Shown: positions 19,820 to 28,902 of the stretch, piece after piece
Numbering within the stretch: the stretch's first letter is position 1
Layout: every line of letters starts with the position of its first letter
From: Paenibacillus sp. UNC499MF
GTDB taxonomy: Bacteria > Bacillota > Bacilli > Paenibacillales > NBRC-103111
Assembly: GCF_900107975.1 (NCBI RefSeq)
Contig: NZ_FNVF01000019.1
Location: forward strand, 1 to 64,000
Direction: 5' to 3'
Length of the DNA: 64,000 nt
The notes under the pieces: model-generated
What the model saw: only the letters and a program-made list of their open reading frames with translations
Told to the model about the DNA's origin: nothing
The model's database searches: none
Made by a program: the position numbers and the translations under genes

Positions 19820-20253
19820 AGCGGCCCGGAGGGGCGTCACCGGATTTTGCTCCCTAGTCAGGAGACGGAATCTGCAAAAGCGAAGCAGTGATGATTGGCA
19901 AGAGCCAGATGCTTCAGGGAAGTTGGCCGGGGATCGTGACCGGTTCATAAAGACTCTTTTTTTGCTGCTTTGTTGTCTGTGCGGTACAGATTACGAAGTG
20001 CGGAACAGGATGCCAAGAGAAGGCCGATGATGGGCTGCTTGCTGGTAAGGTCGGGACGGTAGATGACCGCGCAATTTTACGATGTCCACTGGTAGTGGAC
20101 GAGTGATCTTTCAAACGGAACATGATCATGATGCTGAATGTACGGATTCATGTCGGTCATGGGGTGCCAGCCTTAAAGAAGTGGATTCGTTCGTCACCTG
20201 CCACGTCAAGACGCCTGTCGTTTAGACGATACCCGAAGGCATAAGAGTTACCG
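19820..20253. other. Intergenic stretch with one hairpin
   Basis: No gene is supported here. A perfect 7-bp hairpin (GTCCACT GGT AGTGGAC) is at 20084-20100, without a T run. Confidence 0.4.
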
Positions 20254-20301
20254 CCGGGTCATGTACACACCGCCCGTCACACCACGAGAGTTTGCAACAC
20301 C
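20254..20301 (+). pseudogene. 16S rRNA fragment
   Basis: This 48-base stretch is an almost exact copy of the universally conserved segment near the 3' end of 16S rRNA, including TGTACACACCGCCCGTCACA and ACGAGAGTTTGCAACACC. I count one mismatch against the usual Firmicutes sequence (CATG where CTTG is expected). Sequence on both sides is unrelated to 16S rRNA, so this is an isolated remnant and not a functional gene. Confidence 0.8.
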
Positions 20302-20534
20302 TGCCGGGATGGGCGTAGCCTTATTTTTTCCGGGGGGCGACTAGCTAGGAAAGAAGCGTCTGCGCGATGCTTTTATCGGTCTGAACGGTCCGGCTTTGAG
20401 TTTCTTTATGCTGCATCTTCGGGTAAGATAAGCCGGGGCTGATCAATGCTGCGGAACCTCTTTTATAATGGTAGTAATAGTCGGATGCTTACAAACGAAT
20501 GGATTCTCACAACAGCAGACCGCAAAAGGCTTAT

Positions 20535-20569
20535 AATCCCCCTCTTTACACCCGTAAATGGGGATTTTT
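20535..20569 (+). terminator. Possible terminator hairpin
   Basis: AATCCCC pairs with GGGGATT around an 18-base loop and is followed by T. It lies upstream of the CbiX-domain gene; what it terminates is unclear. Confidence 0.45.
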
Positions 20570-20639
20570 CCTGTTTATTGACATAAGGGGCCAGTTTAGA
20601 TAGCATGAAAGCAGGATGAACGGAAGCGGAGTGAAAGCC

Positions 20640-21428
20640 ATGCGGAAGTATGGAGTTTTGGTAATCAGCCACGGCTCGCGGAGCCGGGAATGGGTGCAGC
20701 TGGTGGATGAAGCCGTAGGGGGAATGCGGGTTCCGGAGGGCGTTCCGTTGTTCGGTTCGTTCCTGGAGCTTGTGGACGGACGGCTGATTCAAGACGGAAT
20801 TACCTGGTTAGAAAACCGTGGTGTGACTGATCTGATCGTCATCCCGCTTTTTGTATCCAAAGGAAGCACGCATCTCGACGAGATCGCGTACGCGCTGGGC
20901 CTGAAGCCCGAGCCGCTTCTGCCGACGGATCTGGAACCGTTCGAAATCAGGGCGCGCGTGCATATGACGCCACCTATGGATGAGGACGCGGAGCTGCTGG
21001 CGGAGATGGTGTACGAGAAAATCCGCAGCTTGTCGGAGGACCCGGAGCGGGAGATTGTGCTGCTTGTGGGGCACGGCAGCGTCGAACAGCTTTTTCATCT
21101 GGCGTGGCGCGGAAGTCTGGAGCGGATTGCCCAGGAATTGAAAAAGACCGGCGGCTTCGGAACGACGGACGTGGCGATGCTGCTGCCGGATCAGACGAAG
21201 CGGAAGCTGGAATGGTGGCGGGAGCGGAAGCCCGGACATGCGGTCATCATTGCGCCGCTTTTTTTAAGTGAGGGCTATTTTACGAGAGAAGTGATTCCTT
21301 CCAGGCTGGAAGGGTTTGACTACCGATATAACGGGCAATCTATACTGCCGAGTCCTAAGGTCAGCGAGTGGCTGGAGCGGCAGGTTGCCTCATTTTTTAA
21401 CCGGGACCATTATGAGCAAAAAAGGTGA
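20640..21428 (+). CDS. CbiX-domain protein (sirohydrochlorin chelatase-like)
   Basis: The 262-residue protein has two CbiX-like halves. The first begins MRKYGVLVISHGSRSREW (HG motif) with VIPLFVSKGSTHLDEIAY, and the second begins IVLLVGHGSVEQLFH with APLFLSEGYFTREVIPSRL. This arrangement is that of sirohydrochlorin ferro- or cobaltochelatases, which insert metal into the tetrapyrrole of siroheme or cobalamin. No tetrapyrrole genes are near; it is followed by dagK after 9 bases. The ATG at 20640 has GGAG eight bases upstream. The metal and substrate are uncertain. Confidence 0.75.
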   Translation: MRKYGVLVISHGSRSREWVQLVDEAVGGMRVPEGVPLFGSFLELVDGRLIQDGITWLENRGVTDLIVIPLFVSKGSTHLDEIAYALGLKPEPLLPTDLEPFEIRARVHMTPPMDEDAELLAEMVYEKIRSLSEDPEREIVLLVGHGSVEQLFHLAWRGSLERIAQELKKTGGFGTTDVAMLLPDQTKRKLEWWRERKPGHAVIIAPLFLSEGYFTREVIPSRLEGFDYRYNGQSILPSPKVSEWLERQVASFFNRDHYEQKR

Positions 21429-21437
21429 TAAAGAGAA

Positions 21438-22367
21438 ATGGCCAAACGTGCTAGATTGATCTATAACCCCACATCGGGGCGGGAAGAAATGCGCAAGCGT
21501 TTGCCGGAAATTTTGCAGCGTCTGGAGAGGGGCGGTTATGAAACGTCCACCCATGCGACGATCGGCGAGGGAGACGCGATGCTGGCGGCCTCACAGGCCG
21601 TGGACCGCGGGTTCGACCTGATCATTGCGGCAGGCGGAGACGGAACGCTGTATGAAGTGGTTAACGGGATGGGCGAGAAGTCGAACCGGCCTCCGGTGGG
21701 TATTTTGCCGCTCGGAACGACGAACGACTTTGCCCGGGCTTTGAACATTCCGCGCGACTGGGAAGACGCCGTGGATCTTATCGTCCGCGGGTATTCGAGA
21801 CCGATCGATGTCGGTAAAGTGAACCAGAAATATTTTATCAACATTGCGGGCGGGGGTTCCATGACGGAGCTGACGTACGAAGTGCCTAGCAAGCTCAAAA
21901 CCATGATCGGGCAACTAGCCTATTATGTAAAAGGACTCGAAATGCTGCCGCGCCTGCGGCCGATTCACATGCATTTGAAGTCCGCTGAGATGGAAATCAA
22001 CGAGGACGTTATGCTGTTCCTCATTACGAATAGCAATTCCGTCGGGGGCTTTGAAAAGCTGGCTGTCGACGCGAGCTTGAACGACGGGCTTTTTGACGTT
22101 ATCGTGCTCAAGAAGTGCAACCTGCCGGAGTTTATCAAAATCGCCACCATGGCGCTCAAAGGCGAGCACACGAACGATCCGAATGTCGTCTATTTTCAGA
22201 CGAAAAAGCTCGAAATTTCGTCCCCGGACTACGTACAGATCAACCTGGACGGCGAGCTCGGCGGTACATTGCCGGCGGTTTTCACCAACCTGCAGTCGCA
22301 CATCGAGATCATTGTGGATGAGTCCGGCCAGTCCACGTATAAACATCAACGCAGATTAGGGAGTTAA
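21438..22367 (+). CDS. dagK: Diacylglycerol kinase DagK
   Basis: This soluble lipid kinase phosphorylates diacylglycerol to phosphatidic acid, which recycles the diacylglycerol left by lipoteichoic acid synthesis. The 309-residue protein shows the family motifs [14 protein letters not shown] at the N-terminus, the nucleotide site [26 protein letters not shown], and the late LDGELGG. The order dagK followed by an RlmCD-type methyltransferase gene is common in Bacillales. Spacing to the next gene is 5 bases, so they are likely cotranscribed. Confidence 0.95.
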   Translation: MAKRARLIYNPTSGREEMRKRLPEILQRLERGGYETSTHATIGEGDAMLAASQAVDRGFDLIIAAGGDGTLYEVVNGMGEKSNRPPVGILPLGTTNDFARALNIPRDWEDAVDLIVRGYSRPIDVGKVNQKYFINIAGGGSMTELTYEVPSKLKTMIGQLAYYVKGLEMLPRLRPIHMHLKSAEMEINEDVMLFLITNSNSVGGFEKLAVDASLNDGLFDVIVLKKCNLPEFIKIATMALKGEHTNDPNVVYFQTKKLEISSPDYVQINLDGELGGTLPAVFTNLQSHIEIIVDESGQSTYKHQRRLGS

Positions 22368-22372
22368 ACGAT

Positions 22373-24460
22373 ATGAGTAAAAATAAACGGCGGGGCGGCG
22401 CGTCTGCGGGGAAACCGCAGGGCGTGGGGACGCCGGGTAGGCGGCAGGGTGAGGCTTCGCGGGGGCAAAATGGCGGCGGCAGAGCCCGGGCTGAGCGGAC
22501 ATCCGCGCCTCAAGCCGGGAGCAAACGCTCCGCCGCGCTGGCCGGTCTGCCGGTGGAGAAGAACGGCGAGTATACCGCCGAGATCATCGGCATCGGGCAT
22601 GACGGAGAAGGCGTGGGCCGCGTCGAAGGCTTCACCCTTTTTGTACCCGGTGCCTTGCCGGGTGAGCGGGTGCGCCTTAAGGTGCTCAAGCTCAAAAAGC
22701 AGTACGGCTACGCCAAACTGCTTGAAGTGCTGGAATCGAGCCCGGACCGTGTCGGCGCGCCGTGCCCGATCTATGACAAGTGCGGCGGCTGCCAGCTTCA
22801 GCATTTGGACTACGCGGCCCAATTGAAGGTGAAACGCCAGTTTGTCGTAGACAACCTGGAACGGATCGGTAAGCTTAAAGTGGCTAAAGAAGCGGGTGCC
22901 GAGACTGGAAATGTAGTTGGAGATGCTGCTGCTTTAAGAGCCGGTATGATTGGTAGTAGTACTACTCCAATTAGTAAGAGTTTTAAACCAACAGATGAAG
23001 AAATCATTGTTCCCGAAAATAAAGTGATCAACGACGAAGCGTTGGGTTCAAAAGAAGGCCCAGACGATACTATAAGCGGAAGCGGGCTCCAGCCGTTGAT
23101 GGATACGGAGTTTGTGGACGTCTCCGATTTGCTGGAAGATGCAGGTGACAGAAGTTTAGCGGGTGGTTTGCATGAGCAGGGTCAAACAGTGGGTAGGGAT
23201 GATATTACTATAACCACTAGAGATGACACTATTGGGGATAACACCCCAGGGGGTAATACTGCTCCAAGAACAGGAGCCGCAACAGGAACAAGCTTCATTA
23301 ATGATGTTAGTGAAGATATCGGTGAAAGCATTCTTGCAGCAGGTGTAAAAAGCACAAGCCTACGCGGCGGGGAACCGGCAGACCCACTGAAGCATGGCAC
23401 AGCGCATGCCTCCGAGACGGACGGCATCGTCGTGTATCCGACCATCGGCATGAGTGATCCGTGGAGATACCGGAACAAAGCTCAGGTTCCTTTTGGCGAG
23501 GAGCAGGGCGGGCTTGTCGGCGGATTTTACGCGCAGGGCAGTCACCGGATTATCGACATGGAAGCCTGTCTAATCCAACATGCAAACAACGACGAAGTCA
23601 TCGCCAAGGTCAAAGAAATCGGCCGCGGGTTAGGCATTCGTGCTTACCGGGAAGAAACACACGAAGGGTTGCTTCGGCATGTCGTCGTAAAAGTCGGCTT
23701 CCGCACGGGCGAGATCATGGTCGTGCTCGTTACAAACGGTAAAGAGATTCCGCATGCGCAGGAATGGATCGAGCAGATTCGCACCGCGATACCGGGCGTG
23801 GCAAGCATTTGCCAGAACGTCAACACCGGACGGACCAACGTCATCTTCGGAGCGACGACACGCGTTCTCTGGGGCCAGGAAGTCATCTACGACTATATCG
23901 GCGACGTCAAGTTTGCTATCTCGGCCCGTTCGTTCTTCCAGGTCAATCCGATACAAACCGAGGCGCTTTACAGTAAAGCGCTCGAATACGCCGGGCTGAC
24001 CGGCGGCGAAACCGTGGTCGATGCGTACTGCGGTATCGGCACCATTTCGCTCTTCTTGGCGAAGCACGCCAAGAAGGTGTACGGCGTCGAGATCGTGCCG
24101 GAGGCGATCGAAGACGCGAAGCGCAACGCGGAGCTGAACGGCATCCGCAACGCGGAATTTGCCGTGGGAGGAGCGGAGGACGTCCTCCCCGAGTGGCAGC
24201 GCGCGGGCGTCCGTCCCGACGTCATCGTCGTCGATCCACCCCGCAAGGGCTGCGACGAGCGGCTGCTCGAAACGATCCTCCAGCTCCGTCCGGAGCGGGT
24301 CGTCTACGTGTCGTGCAACGCCTCGACCCTCGCGCGCGATTTGCGCGTGCTCGAGGACGGCGGGTACCGCACCGTCTGCGTTCAGCCGGTGGATATGTTT
24401 CCTCATACGGTGCATGTGGAGTGTACAGTGTTACTTAAATGGAAGTGGGCTTCCGATTAA
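22373..24460 (+). CDS. rlmCD: 23S rRNA (uracil-5-)-methyltransferase, RlmCD type, with large internal insertion
   Basis: This SAM-dependent enzyme methylates uracil C5 in 23S rRNA. In order: a low-complexity N-terminus (1-60), a TRAM domain ([22 protein letters not shown], 63-120), an iron-sulfur cysteine set ([11 protein letters not shown]), a non-family insertion (about 175-350), and the methyltransferase domain with [25 protein letters not shown] and the catalytic-nucleophile segment [13 protein letters not shown]. At 695 residues it is about 230 longer than usual. The insertion is rich in T, G, D and S and lower in GC than its surroundings. The reading frame is uninterrupted, so the enzyme may still be active. 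Confidence 0.92.
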   Translation: MSKNKRRGGASAGKPQGVGTPGRRQGEASRGQNGGGRARAERTSAPQAGSKRSAALAGLPVEKNGEYTAEIIGIGHDGEGVGRVEGFTLFVPGALPGERVRLKVLKLKKQYGYAKLLEVLESSPDRVGAPCPIYDKCGGCQLQHLDYAAQLKVKRQFVVDNLERIGKLKVAKEAGAETGNVVGDAAALRAGMIGSSTTPISKSFKPTDEEIIVPENKVINDEALGSKEGPDDTISGSGLQPLMDTEFVDVSDLLEDAGDRSLAGGLHEQGQTVGRDDITITTRDDTIGDNTPGGNTAPRTGAATGTSFINDVSEDIGESILAAGVKSTSLRGGEPADPLKHGTAHASETDGIVVYPTIGMSDPWRYRNKAQVPFGEEQGGLVGGFYAQGSHRIIDMEACLIQHANNDEVIAKVKEIGRGLGIRAYREETHEGLLRHVVVKVGFRTGEIMVVLVTNGKEIPHAQEWIEQIRTAIPGVASICQNVNTGRTNVIFGATTRVLWGQEVIYDYIGDVKFAISARSFFQVNPIQTEALYSKALEYAGLTGGETVVDAYCGIGTISLFLAKHAKKVYGVEIVPEAIEDAKRNAELNGIRNAEFAVGGAEDVLPEWQRAGVRPDVIVVDPPRKGCDERLLETILQLRPERVVYVSCNASTLARDLRVLEDGGYRTVCVQPVDMFPHTVHVECTVLLKWKWASD

Positions 24461-24507
24461 GCCCCTTGAAGTAATTCGCCAATTCCCTGCTCCCCCAAAA
24501 TGCTTCT

Positions 24508-24906
24508 TTGGTTGAGATAGGTATCCGTAAATTCTTTGAAGAGGCTTATGTTAGTTCTTTACACATTCTTGTTCCTCAGTTCGAATCCTGTCTCAGGAAG
24601 ATGTTTTCACAGGCGGGATTCGCCACAACCTCTATTAAACGTGGCATGGCTCAGCATGAAGAAACTTTCAATAAATTTCTTAGCCGTGACGATATAAAGG
24701 AGGTCTTAGGAGAATCACTTCATAAATTCATTCAGATGATTATGGTTGAGCAAACTGGATTAAACTTGTGCAACTAAATTGCCCACGGATTAGTTAAAGT
24801 TGAAGACTGCAACAAACAAACCAATGTTTTGGTGTTGTACTTATACTTGCAGATAACCAAGTTTGGTCTGAATGAGAATGATACCAAAAAAACTGAGTTA
24901 TTTTAA
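24508..24906 (+). pseudogene. Remnant of a DUF4209-type gene with an in-frame stop
   Basis: The translated 89-codon frame contains the DUF4209-like block SSLHILVPQFESCLRKMF and a region ending GLNLCN, where a TAA stop falls (24775-24777). Continuing in the same frame past the stop gives IAHGLVKVEDC and 42 codons in all before the next stop; DUF4209 proteins normally read NLRNxIAHG across this point. The 5' part of the gene is missing. The stop and truncation mark it as decayed. It lies at the left border of the AT-rich defence region. Confidence 0.6.
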
Positions 24907-24908
24907 TT

Positions 24909-24992
24909 GAGCAAACACCTAATCCTTCGGACACTTAAATATTTTGTTGTCACTGTCTACTCGTCACAGGTGGAGAGCTATGTGTCGCTGGT
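24909..24992 (+). repeat. Left copy of an imperfect direct repeat flanking the Mrr/HNH cassette
   Basis: GAGCAAACACC, then a variable stretch, then CACTGTCTACTCG(T)CACAGGTGGAG. The right copy at 28257-28320 has the same blocks in the same order (GAGCAAACACC, CACTGTCTACTCGACACATGTGGAG). Confidence 0.7.
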
Positions 24993-25194
24993 CAGAAAGT
25001 AATTATAAGAGCCTCATTTACCTGAATATATGATGAATCAAGCATCTATTTGCTCCATAGTTTGGGGAGCAAATGATGCTTTTTAATTACTTTAATTTTG
25101 TATGACCTTACCTATGCAGGAAATATGTCACATTAAATCGAATTCTTCCGACAATAGTATATTCTGATTGGAAATGATATAGGGGGTCCTTAAA

Positions 25195-26277
25195 ATGGTA
25201 ACTACGGTTTATGAGCAACTGATAGATTGGCGAGAATTTGAATTATTTGTTCAGAAGCTGTACCAAGAAGATCAGAACTTAAAAGTAGAACATGATGTTA
25301 CCTTAGTTGGGAAGTCAGGTGCCAAGAGACAAATTGATGTTCTAATTACTCAAGAAACTAAGTTACATAAATATATAACACTTGTTGAATGTAAGAGGTG
25401 GAAAGAAAAAATCGATAGGACAATTATTGACATACTTTACGCATCAATTGAGGATTTAAATGCATCAAAAGGAGTAGTATTTACTACAAGTGGTTATGAA
25501 GCAGGAGCAGAAAAATATGCTGCCTCCAAAAATATTGATATTTTTATTGTACGAGAATTGAATGATGAAGAATGGGGACTTCCTGGTAAAATAATTCATT
25601 TTTATATGCATTTTTATTCATCGAAGTTTAATGACATTTCCTTTCCCAATGCAACTTTAATTCCTTTAGTGGAAGAATTCAGTACAAATCTTGATTTGAA
25701 TATAGTTATCCAAAACGATCAAAAATTAGATGATAATCTTTTTTTATTTTCTATAAAGGATGGTGCAAGGGGGAACCATTTAATTAAGTTACTCTCGGAA
25801 AAACAAAATGAATTTGTCCAGAAGATTAGTGAAGGGCTGAATTCTTCGATGGAAGAAGGAAAAAAAGATTCGTGCATAGTTGTTCTTAGTGACGTTGAAA
25901 TTGATTTTAGTAATTATGAATTTCGACAGCTTCGTATAAGTCAAGGAGCTGTTAATATCGATAAGATTACATGTAAGTTATTAACACATGTTAGCCAAAC
26001 AGTCTTCCATTTTGATAGAGGCGAAAGGTTAAACATGGCTTTAGTAATTGAAAACTATATTACAAACCAAAGACATATAGTTTCGGAATCGAAGGATCAA
26101 ACAAACCTTCAGATAAGTGAAAATCTCGCTAACAAACTAGTTAAGGAGAAAGTCGCTAAAGGAGAGGTTTTAGAAAATGAGTCTATTATTAAGGTATTCG
26201 CTGAACCGTGGGTTAACATTGAGTTAAAGGGTAATGAAGTTATGGCTAAAACAGAAAAGTTAATTATTGCATTATAA
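25195..26277 (+). CDS. Mrr-like restriction endonuclease (PD-(D/E)XK)
   Basis: The N-terminal 130 residues form an Mrr-type nuclease domain: EFELFVQKLYQ, then GKSGAKRQIDVLIT with the catalytic Asp, VECKRWKE with the Glu-x-Lys pair, and GVVFTTSGYEAGAEKYAASK as in Mrr-family proteins. Residues 140-360 match nothing I know and may recognise the target. A GGGGGTCC stretch precedes the ATG. The gene is AT-rich compared with the backbone. It is followed after 66 bases, containing a perfect inverted repeat, by an HNH protein gene in the same direction. A role in restriction of foreign DNA is inferred. Confidence 0.75.
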   Translation: MVTTVYEQLIDWREFELFVQKLYQEDQNLKVEHDVTLVGKSGAKRQIDVLITQETKLHKYITLVECKRWKEKIDRTIIDILYASIEDLNASKGVVFTTSGYEAGAEKYAASKNIDIFIVRELNDEEWGLPGKIIHFYMHFYSSKFNDISFPNATLIPLVEEFSTNLDLNIVIQNDQKLDDNLFLFSIKDGARGNHLIKLLSEKQNEFVQKISEGLNSSMEEGKKDSCIVVLSDVEIDFSNYEFRQLRISQGAVNIDKITCKLLTHVSQTVFHFDRGERLNMALVIENYITNQRHIVSESKDQTNLQISENLANKLVKEKVAKGEVLENESIIKVFAEPWVNIELKGNEVMAKTEKLIIAL

Positions 26278-26279
26278 AT

Positions 26280-26307
26280 TTATCCGAATAAATTTGATTC
26301 GGATAAA
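26280..26307 (+). repeat. Inverted repeat between the two nuclease genes
   Basis: TTATCCGAAT pairs with ATTCGGATAA around an eight-base spacer. There is only a short A/T tract after it, so it may be an mRNA hairpin or weak terminator that lowers expression of the downstream gene. Confidence 0.55.
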
Positions 26308-26343
26308 ACCTATTTCATGCTTTAGGAATCTTTTTCCACACGT

Positions 26344-28212
26344 ATGATTACAAAATTATTGAGAGGCCTTTCAAAAAATCTTGATATTTATTTTCCCATT
26401 CGCATTTATTACGAAGACTCCTATTTGAAAAAAATCCAAATGATGAGGTTGAGATTTTTGAACATCAATTATAGTAAAGATAATGATATAGTAAGGGCGG
26501 CTTTATACTTGGAGTATGGAGGGAAATGTTTTTATGAAGGCTTACCTCTAAGATTCAAAGAAATGCACATAGACCATATTATTCCGGAATCTATAAACAA
26601 TGAGGAACTTCAAGGTATCATTTCAGAGCTGAGTTTACCTATCGATTTTAAAATTAACAGCTTATATAACTTAGTTCCCTGTTTTCCTAATGTTAATCAA
26701 GTAAAGAATAAAAATCAGTATCCACATAAATTTCTAGGGCATTGTATTTATGATGGTACTGCTAAAAAAGTAGAGGGTGTAAAAAAAAGAATTGAACAGT
26801 TATCAAAAGAGTATAAGAATGATAAAGAATTAGCAAAACTAATTGCTCGTTTAAATATATCTGAAAATAAGAAGGACTTGGAAGAATTATATAATGCTTT
26901 ATCAAAAGAAAAGCCTTTTGAGCTGAAAAGAAAAATCAATAAAGATGAGAATTCTTACACATACGAAAGAAGTTTTCCGAATATCAGATTAGCAGCAATT
27001 TTACCTACCTATCCTGAAATGAAGGGGAGTTGTTTAATAACTTTTAGTAATCTAAGGCTAAGGGACTGCATGATATCACTAAATCACAAACAGATAATGG
27101 ATCAATTGTTCGAAGGCGCTAAAAGTAAGCTAGAAAACAAACTTAGAAGCTTTGTAAATTTTTCTGAGGAAATTGAACCAAATACCTACTATGTAAATTT
27201 AGCTAATGTTCGACTCCCTCTTGTAAAGAATGAAGTTGTACAACTATTAGAAATTATTGACGATGTATATGATTTATACATGGAAGAGTCAGCCCTTTTA
27301 TATAAATCATTTAATCGAGACATTTTTGAAAGTACTGGTTCAGGAAATCGTTTGCGCTTGTTTAAAATAAAAAGACAATTATGGTTTGCACTCCAGAAAT
27401 TTTGCAAGCATTTCGATTATGCTAATGGCGATTCAGATTGGCATATATTTGATGCGAGCGGTTCAATGCTAAAAGTATATGATAAAATAAAAGAGGAGTT
27501 CAGGTTATTTGTCTTCCCGCAAGTAGAACAAAAAGATTTTTTGATAGCAAAAGATGATGATGTATGGTTAGTATGGACTGATGAATTTTATTGGAATATC
27601 AAACTATCCAATTTTGAGAGCAATGATTGTTGGAGTCCCTTATTTTCGTATCAGTGGTTAGTTACGGAGTTAATTCCACAAGTGATGTTTTGGAATGAGA
27701 GCGGCAATGAAAAAATGTTTCGTAAGCGACAATCTATTGAAGAGTTTAAGAAAAGATTTGATTTAACAACATATGTAAGCTCCATGCCTAATTTAACTAA
27801 TGAAGAAGCTTTATTGGATTTCGTTTCCAATCTACAAAAGTTCTTTCACATTAGACCACATAATACATTTCAGCTCAATGAACTCTCTGTAGTATATGGT
27901 TCTTTAATTAAAATAATTGAGAAAACAAATATCAGTTCAAGTGAGATTCACTATGTTTCCGGGAAATTAAACTTACGAAATATTAGCGATAAAGAAACAT
28001 TGCTCCAAGGTATTTCTACCTTGCTGTTAGATGACAAGAATGAAGAAAGCGTTATTTCTTCTTTTTCTCTCGATCTTATTTTTCGATGTATGGTAGTTGT
28101 TTTGAGGGATTGCAAGAACTCTTTATCATTATTGGATACTAGGGAAATCAAATGCAAACTCAATAAGTATTATAATTTGATGATACAAGAAACAGTAAGA
28201 AGCAAACTGTAA
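26344..28212 (+). CDS. HNH-domain protein with large uncharacterised C-terminal region
   Basis: Residues about 55-130 form an HNH nuclease-like domain: YGGKCFYEGLPL, the catalytic HIDHIIPES, then YNLVPCFPNVNQVKNKNQYP. Only single cysteines occur where zinc-binding HNH proteins carry CxxC pairs, so the zinc site is incomplete. The remaining about 490 residues are helical and charged and not recognised. Total length is 622 residues. It is partnered with the Mrr-like gene upstream, and the pair is bounded by direct repeats, which suggests a two-gene defence cassette. No good ribosome binding site is visible before the ATG, so the start is uncertain. Confidence 0.65.
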   Translation: MITKLLRGLSKNLDIYFPIRIYYEDSYLKKIQMMRLRFLNINYSKDNDIVRAALYLEYGGKCFYEGLPLRFKEMHIDHIIPESINNEELQGIISELSLPIDFKINSLYNLVPCFPNVNQVKNKNQYPHKFLGHCIYDGTAKKVEGVKKRIEQLSKEYKNDKELAKLIARLNISENKKDLEELYNALSKEKPFELKRKINKDENSYTYERSFPNIRLAAILPTYPEMKGSCLITFSNLRLRDCMISLNHKQIMDQLFEGAKSKLENKLRSFVNFSEEIEPNTYYVNLANVRLPLVKNEVVQLLEIIDDVYDLYMEESALLYKSFNRDIFESTGSGNRLRLFKIKRQLWFALQKFCKHFDYANGDSDWHIFDASGSMLKVYDKIKEEFRLFVFPQVEQKDFLIAKDDDVWLVWTDEFYWNIKLSNFESNDCWSPLFSYQWLVTELIPQVMFWNESGNEKMFRKRQSIEEFKKRFDLTTYVSSMPNLTNEEALLDFVSNLQKFFHIRPHNTFQLNELSVVYGSLIKIIEKTNISSSEIHYVSGKLNLRNISDKETLLQGISTLLLDDKNEESVISSFSLDLIFRCMVVVLRDCKNSLSLLDTREIKCKLNKYYNLMIQETVRSKL

Positions 28213-28256
28213 AAATAAGTGCCACATTTAATCTCTTAGGCGTAACAGTAAATTCA

Positions 28257-28320
28257 GAGCAAACACCATTCAGAAAACTCTTGTTCTCACTGTCTACTCG
28301 ACACATGTGGAGTGCGTGGC
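28257..28320 (+). repeat. Right copy of the direct repeat flanking the Mrr/HNH cassette
   Basis: Matches the left copy (24909-24992) in GAGCAAACACC, CACTGTCTACTCG and the following CACA(G/T)GTGGAG, with a shorter variable middle. Confidence 0.7.
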
Positions 28321-28887
28321 GTTATTGGTGAGGGATGAATGTAAATAGTACACAAAGTCATCACAAAGCTTAAATAGTTGTGTCACGAGCCAAGCGAAAT
28401 TCAGGTATCCAATCCTGCGTTTCCCGAGGCTCTTTTCATTTGAGGAGATTAGGGGGAGGCTTCGAAAAGGGAATGTCCAGTTCCGGCATATAGGGAAAAT
28501 GCAGGAATGACAGGGCTGGCGGTGTTTTTCTCCTTAACTCGCGCTACACCAGCTGTTGTAGATGTTCTTCTTCACAGGCAACATGCTTTATCACAAAGCA
28601 AGACGTCTTTAAAACTTATGTTTGGTTTTCGAACTGGTGAAGCTGGCTTGCGCTTGACTGCTTTTCGTTCCACAGCGCGCATGAAAATTTTTCTTAGAAT
28701 TCAGTGATTATATTTATTAATACCTGTTTCCAGACCAACATCTTCGCCGTCTTGTCGCCGGCTTTCCTTACCATGTGAATAACGACAATTAATACTGTAA
28801 GATGATGTATTCCGACACATTTATTAATCAGAGCGTTTACATTTTGTAGATATTAATCGAGTGTAATTATGATAAAATAGGATAAGA
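28321..28887. other. Intergenic stretch between two defence modules
   Basis: No supported gene. An imperfect hairpin with GAGCC/GGCTC ends followed by TTTT lies at about 28386-28437 and may be a terminator. A 66-codon frame at 28507 has no ribosome binding site or family features. Confidence 0.4.
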
Positions 28888-28902
28888 TTGGGAGGGTCGT
28901 CT

